A DNA stretch of 64,000 nucleotides from contig NC_083609.1 of assembly GCF_029168945.1 (NCBI RefSeq), positions 23,185,501 to 23,249,500 on the forward strand, read 5' to 3'. The DNA comes from Cannabis sativa (taxonomy: Eukaryota; Streptophyta; Magnoliopsida; Rosales; Cannabaceae). Positions 45,800 through 57,067 of the stretch are shown one piece after another. Made by a program: the position numbers and the translations under genes. Every line of letters starts with the position of its first letter. The stretch's first letter is position 1. The notes under the pieces were generated by a model that was not told the origin of the DNA, made no database searches, and saw nothing but the letters and a program-made list of their open reading frames with translations.

Positions 45800-47046
45800 A
45801 TACAAATTTCATAGTATAGGTAGTGAAATGCGTTCGTTAAATTTGTAATATTGTATTAAATTTTTCTCTTAAATTATAAAATTTGCAGAATCACATTCTA
45901 TTAATTTTTTTTTTTGTATAAAAATTCTCTTGAACTATAACAACTATAACAAATATGTCTTTTTATTACATTTCGTTCATTTTTAAAACTATTTAATGAT
46001 GTAGTACTAATGTGCCGTTAATATGGTGTGATTCAGAAGTCTTAACAAAAAATACAAACATAAATTATCCTCTAGAGATAAAATTTAAGAATATTTTAAG
46101 AGTTAATTTTTGTATGTTTAGCATTAATAAATTAAATTTCAAATAATGTCAGTTAGATAAATAGATTATCGTAATATAAATATATTTGTGACATGTGATC
46201 ACATTAAAAAATTGATAAAAGATAACAGAAGTTACACCAAATTGTAATTTTTTCTAGCGGAAAGAATTTTTGCAATAGAACAAAAATTCAAGTAATAGAA
46301 CAAAAATTTAAAAGACCAAATTTTACAATGTAATAGTATTGAGGGACAAATTCTTATTTATTGTACTATATTTATAAGCTTTTGCCAACAATTTGCTATT
46401 TATCACTTAACTGAAACTAATTAAAATTCACTCAAAAAAATATAGTCTTTAGTGTAAACATATAATTAAAACATTAGCCCATAATTTTAATTATTAAAAT
46501 ATGAAATAGATTAGACAAAAATATTTGATAAGAAAAAAATAAATGAAATAAATTAATAATAATTAAAAATTTATTACTTTTTGTTTTAACAATCAATTTT
46601 ATTATAATTGTATTTTCAAGTAGGATGAAGTTATTTTGATATTAATACTATTTTTTCAAATAATTTTATTTAGTTATCATTTTTTAATTTATTAATATTT
46701 TCAAATATATTGGATTTTTTTAATTTTGTATTACTATAAAAAAATAACCGTTACTAATGATTTAGTTTTTTTGTCGTAAATAATAAAAAAAATTATGTAT
46801 TTAACTATTTGAATATTATTTTTGGAAATGTAAATTATTGAGAAAATTATTAGATGTATACTATATTTATAAAATATATGAAATTTAAAAATTATGTTAT
46901 TGTAATTATGGACTCACAATTTTTTGTTTTTTTTTAGAATTGCTACAAAATTATTATCAAATACACAATTTTCTAATCACTTAATTGTTATAGTTGTATT
47001 ACAAAATAGTAGCATACATAATGATGTGAACTTTAAAAACAACAAC
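45800..47046. other. AT-rich sequence, probably Helitron interior
   Basis: No open frame or repeat structure recognised; long A and T runs. Confidence 0.4.

Positions 47047-47106
<60 letters not shown>
47047..47106. repeat. (AAT)n microsatellite
   Basis: Twenty uninterrupted AAT units; directly abuts the MITE to its right. Confidence 0.95.
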
Positions 47107-47479
47107 GGGTAAATACTATTTTGGACCCTGTGTTTTGTAAAAGTTATAGATTGGACCCTGTGTTTTGTTAAATGACAAAATAGACCTTGTATTTTCTAAA
47201 ATAGTAAAAATAGGATCCTGAGCTTAATTTTTGACAACTTTTTTTTTAATACAACCAACTTGAAGACAATGCTTAATACAAACCGATACAAAAAATGTAA
47301 ACAGTTTTGTCATAGCACTTTTATATCGGATTATAATTTAACTTTATTTTGACAAAAAATTAATTCAGGGTCCTATTTGTACTATTTTAGAAAATACAGG
47401 GTCTATTTTATCATTTAACAAAACACAGGGTCCAATTGGTAACTTTTGTAAAACAGAGGGTCCAAAATGGTATTTACCC
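47107..47479. mobile_element. MITE with long terminal inverted repeats
   Basis: 373 bp. The left arm GGGTAAATACTATTTTGGAC (47107-47235) is mirrored by the right arm (47350-47479, ending GGTATTTACCC) over about 130 bp, including three GACCCTGTGTTTT-like blocks. A 9-bp TAATAATAA lies on both sides (47098-47106, 47480-47488), which would fit a Mutator-type TSD. Since it sits in an AAT repeat, that duplication is not independent evidence. No coding capacity. Confidence 0.8.
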
Positions 47480-47489
47480 TAATAATAAT

Positions 47490-47785
47490 GTGATTTGGAT
47501 AATATAGAACAACCAAATGCTTTACCTAATGTGTCAATGCATATGGTGAAAATATAAGGAGCTTTTGGTAATTTAATTGGTTAAGGACTAAAATATTGCC
47601 ACTTTTATTATAGTAATAGATAAGAGATAATAATAATGTGATTTGGATAATATAGAACAACCAAATGCTTTACCTAATGTGTCAATGCATATGGTGAAAA
47701 TATAAAGAGTTTTTGGTAATTTAATTGGTTAAGGACTAAAATATTGCCACTTTTATTATAGTAATAGATAATAGATAATAGATAA
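47490..47785. repeat. 148-bp tandem duplication
   Basis: GTGATTTGGATAATATAGAA... at 47490-47637 is repeated at 47638-47785 with only a few substitutions (AAGGAG/AAAGAG, CTTTTGG/TTTTTGG). It ends in a TAGATAA microsatellite. AAT runs at the borders suggest slippage or unequal exchange. Confidence 0.92.
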
Positions 47786-47870
47786 TAGATATAAAAAGTG
47801 GAGTTCTCTAAATTATATATATTTTTTTGTGATTAAATAATGTGAGGATTTAATAATAATTAACAAAAAA

Positions 47871-47950
47871 AATAAGGATATTTTTGTAATTTAATGTAAG
47901 AAGCCCAAATAATAAGGATATTTTTGTAATTTAATGTAGGAAGTCCAAAC
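47871..47950. repeat. 40-bp tandem duplication
   Basis: Two copies of AATAAGGATATTTTTGTAAT plus 20 further bases, at 47871-47910 and 47911-47950, with three differences. Confidence 0.9.
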
Positions 47951-48176
47951 CTACATTCTCATTTTTATATAGTTATAGATATTTGATGTTAATAATAGAA
48001 TTTAATATAAAGGTTGAAAGGGATTGGTGTAAATGATAAATATTGATTTTATAGAAATTTTTGAGTTGTAATTAGTCGGTTTTTTTAATAGATAATTATT
48101 CATTTTTAATTGTAGATAGGGGTCTTATATTTTAATTGTAATCCTTTTTTAGGCAATACAACTGATCCATTTACCA

Positions 48177-48180
<4 letters not shown>

Positions 48181-48234
<54 letters not shown>
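48181..48234. repeat. (AAT)n microsatellite
   Basis: Eighteen AAT units. Confidence 0.95.
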
Positions 48235-48794
48235 TACCATACATATTGCTATATAAAACAAATCAATTTACTCTCTCAAAAAAAAAAAAAAAACAAATCA
48301 ATTTAAATTATTTGAATGTAATTGTTGATGCTATTTGTTGTAATTGGACTCAGATTATTTACATTAGATTATCCTTATTAAAAATTATCTCTACTTCATT
48401 GCTCTATTCCTCTTAAATTGGTGGTTATTCTCTCCTCAATTGGCATTCAGAATTGTGAGATGTGTTCTCTCGGAGAAGCAATTTGATAGAGTTTTCGACA
48501 GGGTTAGTGTGATCATGAATTTACCTCCCATTTGTATGTTGAGGTCTTTTATTTATAGACGGGAATCGATACGACTCACTCTTCAGTCCCTCTTCTATTT
48601 GGTTCACATGACGTTATCCCCTTATCTCTTCGTGTGTTTCACTCATTCTCTCCATCTTCTAAGCTTCTTTTTATGGACTCTCTTGAGCTCCGCTCTATTC
48701 TTTTTGGTATACTTGCTCTTTCTTTCTATTTTAATGAAACAACACCTTTAAATCCTAGTGTCAAATCATTTATATATGTTTACTAGATTGATGT

Positions 48795-48819
48795 TATGTG
48801 CAATGCACGTATAACTAGT
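48795..48819 (+). mobile_element. Helitron 3' terminus, plus strand
   Basis: Hairpin TATGTGC-AAT-GCACGTA (one G.T pair) at 48795-48811, then CTAGT at 48815-48819 followed by T. A candidate 5' end (ATATAAAAAGTGGAGTTCTC) is near 47790-47810 but has lost the TC start. The interval in between includes a GC-richer patch (48400-48740) without a recognised gene. Confidence 0.55.
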
Positions 48820-49469
48820 TTTTTTTAATTAAGTTTAATTAGCTGATGTTAAGTACAATATATACATATACTTAATTTTTTTTAATTAAATAATGTATTT
48901 TCTTAAAAAAAAATACGAGAAAAATTGATAAGTAAACTTGTGAAATCATTTAATGATCGTACATCGATGTAAAGCATAAAGAAAGCAAAGTTCATTGTCA
49001 AATTACAATCAATCTTAAAGCGTAAATGTAGACCAAACAATAAGCAACTACTCCTACTTGAATGATTGTAAGAGATCCTACAAAAATATTGTAGCAAAAA
49101 TAAGAGTCTAACAAACTAAAATATACATGACAAATTAATAAATCTAAATTGATTTGATCAAAAGGAATAGAAAAACTTATCTCATCAAGAAGATCTTCAA
49201 ATCTTCATTAGAATTTTTGGGATAGGCAATAAATCTTTAATTTACCACAACAAACTTTTTTCATAACTAACAAAATTTAACTTTAACAAAATACAACCGA
49301 ACAATAACAATATATATAGTTACTTTTAATCATACAAATATATAATAATATATGAATGATTATGATAAATTAAATAAAATATATTCTTGTAAAAATATAT
49401 TATTAATCTAATGATTCAATAAAATGTTATAAAACAACATAATTAATAGTAAACAAAATTATAGAGAAG
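48820..49469. other. AT-rich sequence, nothing recognised
   Basis: No coding signal seen on either strand. Confidence 0.4.
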
Positions 49470-49484
49470 AATAAAAATAATTAA
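49470..49484. repeat. 15-bp LINE target-site duplication, left copy
   Basis: AATAAAAATAATTAA, identical to 54267-54281. A 15-bp duplication is typical of L1-type target-primed integration. Confidence 0.85.
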
Positions 49485-49511
49485 GGCGTGAGTTCTCATC
49501 TTCTCTCTTCC

Positions 49512-50500
49512 ATGGTGAAGAAGGAAAGGGTGATTCGAAAGCCTGTGGTCAAGCTGAATGTGGAGGAACCCCCTTCAATCCAAGATGAGATCCAAGAAGA
49601 GGTGCTAGATTCGGAAGGCCTAGAACTTATTGCTCAAGCTTTACAGTCAGGATGCATTCAAAAGATTGATCAAGAGGCTAGAAAAGAAGTATGCGATGGC
49701 AGCGAGGTAACAAGGGAGACATCGAATTGGGCAGATGAAGTTGAACAAGAGGACTTCGTTACTAAATCACAATAGCAGAGGAAGCGATTTGATGCAGGTA
49801 AAACCCTAAACCTTGATGCTAAATTGTCATACATAGCACCCATTACGAAGGATGGGATTAAAGTGCCCCAGGTCGATATTGAAGAAGTCTAGGAAGAAGC
49901 TGCTAACTGGAACGCAATTGTTGTGTGTATCATTTTAGGAGTTAATCCTCATCTTAAAATGTTTGAGGGATTCATTAAGAGAAAATGGGGGAACCTGGGA
50001 ATTTCACAGATTATGAGAATGAATGGAAGTTGTACCATTGTTAAATTCAATGATGTTACAACTCGGGATCTTAAACTAGAGGAAGGAGTGGTACAATTTG
50101 ATCGCCAACCCGTCATAGTTTGTCCTTGGTCAACTGATCTCACTGCTCTTCAATTGATCAAGTCTGTTCCACTTTGGATTAGGCTTCATGACCTAGGATT
50201 GCACTATTGGGGAAACACGAGTTTGAGTGCTATTGTTAGCACAATCGGGACTCTTATAATGGTTGATAAGATCACGAAGGAGAGATCAATGATTAAATTT
50301 GCGAGGGTCTTGGTTGAAATGGAGATTACGGATAAACCGACGAGAGTCACTCACTTCTTTAATGAGTATGGGCAACTTATTGAACAAAGTATCGAATATG
50401 AATGGCTGCCCACCACGTGTAAAGTTTGTCAATGATATGGGTATGCCATGGCAGATTGTAGGAAAGCTAAAAATAACTAGAAAATAAGGTTGAAAAAGAA
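49512..50500 (+). pseudogene. LINE ORF1 (DUF4283 plus zinc knuckle), with stops
   Basis: ATG 49512 (MVKKERVIRKPVVKLNVEE). Same frame throughout with TAG at 49773, TAG at about 49890 and TGA at 50433-50435. The DUF4283 region shows NWNAIVVCIILGVNPHLKMF, MRMNGSCTIVKF, LIKSVPLWIRLHDLGLHYWG. The zinc knuckle reads CKVCQ, stop, YGYAMADC, in which an Arg codon became TGA and the His became Tyr, both single C-to-T changes. Nucleic-acid-binding role by family. Confidence 0.87.
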
Positions 50501-50825
50501 GGCGCAAAAGATGTTAAACCAGATGCAGGGAAGGAGGAAAAATAGGGTACTGGAGGTGAGAAGTCAGTCGAGAATTTCAATGATTCTAATAAACATGATA
50601 AGCCTACAATGAAGAGAATTGATTACAATAAAGGAGAGGTGGAAAAAGGAAAAAAATGGTCAGATTAAAGAATCTGCTGGAACTTGGCAAACTCCTAGAA
50701 GAGTTGCTCATAACAGGAGTATGGGAAACCCAATAACAGCACAAACTCAACATTTGAACTCATTTGAGGTTCTACATACTCAACAGGGGGTGGTCAAAGT
50801 GAAGAAGGTAATATTTCTACTGTCT

Positions 50826-53800
50826 ATGGATTGTAATAATATCTGAAGTTAGAACATAAGGGGCCTTAATAGTAATAAGAAGCAAGAGGTAGTGTTAGAT
50901 TTATGGTGTTTGAGAAATATTGGAGTAGGAGTTGTGTTAGAAACAAAAATGAGGGGGAATAAAGTAGCTCAGGTCATGAACTCTAAATTTAGTGGTTGGA
51001 GCTCCACACCATTTTGTGATTGAGGGTAGGATGTTAGTTATTTGGAGGAATAAGTTTGTTAAAGTGAATATTCTGGACGAAACCGACCAATATGTCCATT
51101 GTCTTGTGAAATTGATCAGTCTTAATAAAGAATTTTGTGTAACTTTTGTGTATGGTTCAAACTCCTTAGTGAAAGGAAAGAGATGTGGCATGGGCTGTCT
51201 TGCCTTAACTTCCCTATTAAGCCTTGGCTCATAATGGAGGACTTCAATGCGGTGTTTGATTTTGGGGACAGAAGTGGAGGAAACCAGGTGTCAAAAAATG
51301 AAATTGAGGATGCAACCAACTGGGCAGCCTTGGGATTAGCTGACTCTCTTCAAAGATTTGAGCCTTCTTTCACTTGGTCAACAACCAAGAGGCTAATGAC
51401 GGGTTTTTTCAAGAATTCATTATGTTCTAAAAAATGAAGAGTGGTTGGGCATCTTTCCCAACTCTAATGCTAACATGAGCTGGGAAACTGTTTCAGACCA
51501 CTGCTCTTGTATTGTCTCTTCTGCAAAGGCCAGTGATATTGGCATCAAACCCTTTAAGTTCTTCTACTTTTGGGTGCATCACAAAGACTATAAGCAAGTT
51601 ATCTTGGATAGTTGGAATAAATTGGTCAGAAGTAATGGTTTGAAAGGGCTCTTCATTAAATGTATGAGATTAAAGCATCAGCTTAGGATCTTTAACAAAA
51701 AAGTTGGAGATATTGAAGTGCAACATGCAGAGGTCAAAGCTCGATTACAAGAAGCAAAGTTAGCAGCTCAAGCTAATCCTGGGGATTTGGGGAAATTAGA
51801 GGAAGAAAAAAGGGTTGCAATGGAGTTTAGTGACAAGGAAAAGTTGCTTCATAGATTTCTTGTGCAAAGAAGCAAAGCTAACTGGTTGAAGAAGGGAGAT
51901 GACAACACTGCCTACTTTTGTGCTTGCATAAAGAAAAGAAGAGAGAACAGAATTGTGCACTTCACTACTGAGAAAGGCCAGCTGGTTGAGGAGTATCCTA
52001 AAGTGGTTAAGCACTTTATCAATCACTTTCAGAGTTACATGGGGAGTCATCACTTGCCTACTGTGAATGTGAACATCTTCAATTTGAAGGGTAATAAGCT
52101 TTCTCTTGATATGAAACTTGCTCTTTCAAAACCTTTTTCCAAAAAAGAGATCAAGATGGCCTTATTTAGCATTCCTAGCTCTAACAGAACAGGTCCGGAT
52201 GGTTTTAACACTGAGTTCTTCAAGTCAATGTGGCGTGAGATATAAGAAGAATTTTTTCTTGCTATCTGAATCTTCTTTGATTCTGGAGTTATCCCAAAGG
52301 AGTATAATGAAACTTCGATCACCTTAATCCCCAAGACTGAGAACCCTTCTAAAGCAATGGACTACCGGCCAATTGTTTGTTGTTCAATAGTGTATAAATG
52401 TATCTCGAAGCTTATTTGTTTAAGGCTTGCTAAGGTGCTTACTATGGTCATCAACCAAAACCAAGGAGCATTCATTCAGAATAAATCGATTGCTCACAGT
52501 ATTCTCATCTTCCAAGACCTTATAAAAAATTATGGTAGGAAGAATACATTAGCTAGGTGTGCAATCAAGATTGACCTTAGCAAAGCTTATAATACTGTAA
52601 GTTGGGATTTTCTTGAAAAGTGGTTAAACTATTTGTGTTTTCCCTCTCGGTTTGTGAATTGGATAATGCTGTGTATTAGGAGTACTTCCTATAATTTGGT
52701 GCTGAATGGTAGGTTACAAGAGAGTTTTGAAGGAAAGAAGGGGTTGAGACAAGGGGATGCAATGTCTCCTCTGTTATTTGTGCTTGTTATGGAATTTTTA
52801 ACTAGGAGACTTCATAAAGAGGCTGAAAAAGGGACGTTCAAGTACCACCCTCAATGTAAAAGTCTGAATCTTGTCAATCTCAGTTTTGCTGATGACCTCA
52901 TTTTGTTCAGTAAAGGCACCCAGACTGTAGTGAGACACCTCAAAACTACTCTTGATGACTTTTGCAATCAATTAGGCCTCAGTGTGAACTTGGCTAAATC
53001 TCAGATTTTCTTTGGTGGGGTGCAACCTTTTGAAAGAAAAAAAATTGCTCAAGAGATAGGTCTTGAAGAAGGTAGATTCCCTCTCAAATACTTAGGAGTG
53101 CCTTTGAGACCTACTAAGTGGAAAATGGAGAATTGTGGAGAAATCTTGGATAAGATTAAAAAAACACCTTCATAATTGGGCTACTAGGCATCTCTCTTAT
53201 GCTAGTAGAATGTAACTGATTCAGACTGTTCTTTTGGGGCTCAGAAACTACTAGATGAACATATTTATCCTTCCTGAAAGCATTGTCAAGGAAGTGGAAA
53301 AACTTTGAAGGATGTTCTTATGGGATCAAAGTGGAAAGAGAAGCAAGATTCATACTGCTTCTTGGGACAAGGTTTGTCTCCCAAAAAAATTTGGAGGCTT
53401 AGGCTTTAGGAATTGATCAATGTGAAATCGAGCAAACCTGGCCAAGTTTCTTTGGGTAGTCATGCAAAAGCACGATGTTCTTCGGGTCAAGTGGGTCAAC
53501 ATAGTCTACTTGAAAAGGGAAGACACATGGAGTTATAAGCTGCCAATTAACACCGCCTGGTATTGGAGGAAGTTTAGCAGGTTGAGAACAAATTTTAGCT
53601 CCAACAACCTACATGTAAATTCAAAGCTTCTCGCTTGTATAATAGTTTGCTTAAGATAGATTTGTTCTTGAACACTAGAGCTGTTAGGTGCAAGTTATCC
53701 TTGCCCAAACATAGATTTCTCCTCTGGCAGGTAGTGAACAGCTAGCTTCTCACAAAGGATCAGCTATCTCGATTTAACATCTTTGTAATAGACTCTAGCT

Positions 53801-54020
53801 GTCCTGTTTGTGGTTTGCAGTAGGAAAGCCATAAGCGTCTTTACTTTGATTGTTGTTATTCAAAGAAAATTGTTGCTGGGATATTCAGCTGGTTAGGATT
53901 CAAATGCTTGGCCTCTTGATTTTGTTTGTTGGCTGAATTGGTTAAAAACCAGAATAAGAAGCTTGAAGGAGGACATCATGTATGCCACGACTGCTGCAAC
54001 AGTTTATTGTTTATGAAAAA
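50826..54020 (+). pseudogene. LINE ORF2 (endonuclease, reverse transcriptase, zf-RVT), with stops
   Basis: Starts ATG 50826. The endonuclease shows S-stop-NIRGLN (Trp to TAG), VVLETKMRG (about 50930), IMEDFNAVFD (about 51235, Gly to Glu in GDFN) and VSDHCSCIV (about 51492). The longest clean stretches are 51445-52245 and 52357-53175. RT boxes: TGPDGFNTEFF (about 52192), KIDLSKAYNTVSWDF (about 52565), GLRQGDAMSPLLF (about 52742), an intact SFADDLILF (about 52880) and LKYLGVPL (about 53085). The zf-RVT region (CPVCGLQ about 53800) is degraded. RT aspartates are kept, but stops and shifts exclude activity. Confidence 0.9.
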
Positions 54021-54266
54021 ATAGAAATAATTGTGTCTATAAAGATTACTGTTTTTTAGTGGTTGTAACTGTAAAGGAAGGTCAAAGTGTTGTTAAATGT
54101 AGGCTTTATAGTCTTAAAGATAGAAAATTAAAAGGTTGTAATTATAAATTACTTATAGGCTACTGATGTGATTTTGTAGCTCGTGTGAGCAGTGTTTTGT
54201 AGCAGGTTTCTGCTGGTGTAGCTGATGTGTTCAAGTGATTAATGAAATTTCATTTTTTTGATAAAA

Positions 54267-54281
54267 AATAAAAATAATTAA
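54267..54281. repeat. 15-bp LINE target-site duplication, right copy
   Basis: Partner of 49470-49484. Confidence 0.85.
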
Positions 54282-54845
54282 TACAATTAATATGATTTTA
54301 TAAGATAGTAATAAATATAGTTTTTGAAATATAATTTATATGACTTTACATATTTAATTAAAAAAATATATAAATAATAAAGAAAATAATTTAATATGAG
54401 ATATACCTTCTTCTCAAGAGATCAACTCTTCATGTCGCCATATTACCAAATACCACAAAATTCTTAATACAATTTTGAAAAAGAAAAAAGAAATCCCAAA
54501 ATTTCTTCAATTCCTAAACCCCAAATCAATTATCCAGAATTTAACACTTGTTTTTTTTCTTGAATCAGCACACAGATAATATGTAATACCGAGCACAAGA
54601 TTGGATTATGGAACGTAAGGTATGAAAGTAGATCGATCAATAAGACTAAAAGTTAAAACCAACGACAAATCGAAGATCAAGCCAAAAAAAGAAAAAAAAA
54701 AATCAACAAGCCAAACCCTAGACGTCAATTTTTGCAGATCTTCCTGAATGCATGTTTTCAAAAGTAAAGAAAAGCCTTACAGAGAAAGAGAATAAAACAA
54801 CTGAGAGAATTTGAGACGAAATGGCTTCTGGTGCTAAAGCTTCTT
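54282..54845 (+). other. Unassigned sequence with a possible gene start
   Basis: AT-rich until 54700, then gene-like: AAACCCTAG (54713), CT/GA-rich leader, and ATGGCTTCTGGTGCTAAAGC at 54821 (MASGAKASSWY), after which LINE sequence begins. It could be a host 5' UTR and first codons interrupted by the LINE. It is too short to identify. Confidence 0.25.
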
Positions 54846-56383
54846 CTTGGTACATAAGTCCAAAGGTGGTATGGGATTTCGCAACTTCCATGACTTTAAC
54901 TTGAGTTTGCTTTGTAAACAAGGATGGAGATTGTTTAGTCGTCTGGACTCACTTGTCAGTAAGATTTTTAAAGCTAGGAACTACCGTAATGGTGCCTTTT
55001 TAAATGTTGAGAGTTGGGGAGAAATCCAAGTTTCGTATGGCGAAGTATTTATAAAACTCAAGAGATCGTTCAAAAAGGGGCGAGATGCAGAGTTAGTGAT
55101 GGTTCTCGAATTAATATAGTGTTGGATCTATGGCTGTCGAATGAAGATAATCCAAGAGTAACTTTGAATAATCTTGCTTTGATTGATCAAAATGTTAAAG
55201 CACTTATCGAAACTGATACGTTGGCTTGGGATGTTGACTTGGTGCATGATATGTTTAATGAAAGGGATGCTAACTTGATTCTTAGTATTTTCTTGTCTTC
55301 AAGTCGTTTATGTGATGTTTGGTATTGGAGTTGGGAGAGCTCGGGCCATTTCTCAGTAAAATTAGTTTATAAGTTCTTACAATTGAGCAAAGAGTTGGGT
55401 GCACAGGATGATAATTCCGTCTTTTGGAATACTCTTTGGAAGCTATGTATTCCTCCAAAAGTGAAAGACTTGTTATGGCGTGCTGCCACTAACTGTTTGC
55501 CTACGAAATCTAGACTTCGTTCTAGACATGTGCCTGTTGATACCATCTGCCCTGTGTGCAAAGTAACTGATGAAACCATCTACCATTGCTTGGTGGATTG
55601 CTCTTTTGCCAAAGCGTGTTGGCAACAGTTGGCTACTGGTGTTAATTTGACGGCAGTTGGTTCTTTGCCAACTGGTTTGCTACGGTTCTACAGCAGGCGA
55701 ATGGGGAGAAAAAGAGGTTGATCGCAATGACATGTTGGACAATTTGGAAACATCAAAATGAGCTAGTATGATCTGATAAGTCCCCTACTGTTGCGAGTGT
55801 TGCTCACTTAGCTCAAGCTTTACTCGCAGATTGGACTCGGGCTCAAGATTCAACATTTAATCCTACAGCTGCATTCCTTACTGATGTCGATGATGCCGAA
55901 ACTTGGGCCAAACCAGCTGAAACACCTTAAAGATTAATGTAGATGGTGCCATTTTTTTAGGAACTCAACTTATAGCTTTGCAGGGGTGATTAGGGATGAA
56001 ACCACGCATTGGTGGAAGCTTTTACCTGCTGTCGGTCAGGGGTGTTACAACCTGAAATGGTGGAAGCTATGGGTGTTAAGGAGGCACTGTGCTGGGTTAA
56101 ACGGAAAGATTGGAGGAAGGTTGTCATTGAAACTGATAGTCTTACTGTGGTGCAAGCATTACGTAGCTCTATTCCTATGGTTTCATACTTTGGGAGTATT
56201 ATTTTTGATTGTAAGATGTTGTTAAATGACTTGCGAGATGTTTATGTCAATTTTATTAGACGTTCTGCAAATAGTGTTGCTCATTTCTTAGCTCAAGCAT
56301 CCTATTTAGTTGCTGATCGTGTTATCAGGAGTAGTGATTTTACTCCAGATTTTAATTATGTAATCACTATGGATTGCAAATAA
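54846..56383 (+). pseudogene. LINE ORF2 end: RT thumb, zf-RVT, RNase H (RVT_3)
   Basis: KGGMGFRNFHDFNLSLLCKQ (54862) is the post-RT helix. A frameshift near 55020 leads to a 235-codon frame (55014-55721) with SRINIVLDLWLS and the zf-RVT block VKDLLWRAATNCLPTKSRL, then CPVCKVTDETIYHCLVDC (55549-55602). A second shift leads to RNase H: INVDGAIF (about 55930), AGVIRDE (55980), PEMVEAMGVKEALCW (about 56055), VVIETDSLTVVQAL (about 56122), ending at 56383. The RNase H Asp, Glu, Asp residues are visible. Plant L1 elements with this extra domain are known. Confidence 0.87.
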
Positions 56384-56410
56384 TAATAAAGATGATGAAT
56401 TTTTTCAAAA
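54846..56410 (+). mobile_element. 5'-truncated LINE with RNase H domain
   Basis: Holds only the end of an ORF2, ending in GATGATGAATTTTTTC plus an A-tail (56408-56420). A TSD was not found. The terminal RNase H domain places it in a different L1 subgroup from the LINEs at 31173 and 49485. Confidence 0.85.
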
Positions 56411-56420
56411 AAAAAATTAA

Positions 56421-56664
56421 AAATATAGTTAAAAATATCTTCAATATTTTAACTATTTTAAATTAAAATTAAAATTTCTTTATATAAAATATATATATAT
56501 TTTGTAAATTTCTAATTTTTATTTTTAAATATATATAATAATATCATAAAATTAATGAAGAATATTCTGTTAATTAATAGGATATTCTACTAAAATTAAC
56601 GTAGAAGATTAAAAATTATCGTTAAACCAAAAATTCTGTTACACAGCCACATCTATATATCTAT
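56421..56664 (-). mobile_element. Helitron-like 5' terminus, minus strand
   Basis: On the minus strand: ATAGATGTGGCTGTGTAACA, then GAATTTTTGGTTTAACG, the same opening as the plus-strand Helitron starts at 43050, 56665 and 57068. The TC start is not clear. It may pair with the 3' end at 45767. Confidence 0.4.
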
Positions 56665-57067
56665 TCTATATAAAGTGTGCCTATATAACAGAATTCTTGG
56701 TTTATGAGAAATTCATGGGTGACTTTTTATTTATATTAAAAATAAAATGGTTTATTAATAAAAATAAAATAGTTTATGAGAAATTCATGGGTCACTTTTT
56801 ATTTATATATAATAAAATAAATCTCATTAAATCTTAAAAAAAATACAATTAGGTCTTTGCTTTGTACATCTACTATTGGTCTTTCTAAATATACTTATGT
56901 TATTTAGTTGGATTTTATTCTAAATAAGAATTTACTACTATTTATATATATTATATATATATTGCTAAAGAATTTTTCTATTTGTTTTTTTGGCTCGATC
57001 AGGTTATAATTGTTTGCCTCCACATCTGAATCTGAATATATAAAATTATACAAAATATATATTTTTT
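56665..57067 (+). mobile_element. Helitron-like 5' segment with 72-bp duplication
   Basis: Starts TCTATATAAAGTGTGCCTAT, then AACAGAATTCTTGGTTTA. Within it, TTTATGAGAAATTCATGGGT at 56701 recurs at 56773. No own 3' end was found before the next Helitron start. Confidence 0.45.

Larger units (their letters stand above)
49485..54266 (+). mobile_element. L1-type LINE, apparently full length
   Basis: 4.78 kb between perfect 15-bp TSDs. A short leader (GGCGTGAGTTCTC) precedes ORF1, then ORF2, then a 3' UTR ending AATGAAATTTCATTTTTTTG with an A-rich tail. Many stops, most of them explained by C-to-T or G-to-A changes, show old, probably methylated, decay. Confidence 0.9.

Noticed and set aside
47047..48234. 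Possible CRISPR-like array from the regular AAT tracts
   Set aside because: Simple trinucleotide microsatellites without spacers, in a plant genome.
48440..48751. 103-codon plus-strand frame, hydrophobic C-terminus
   Set aside because: Composition is higher in GC than its flanks, which made it interesting, but the peptide matches no family I know and its Leu/Phe runs are expected from CT-rich DNA.
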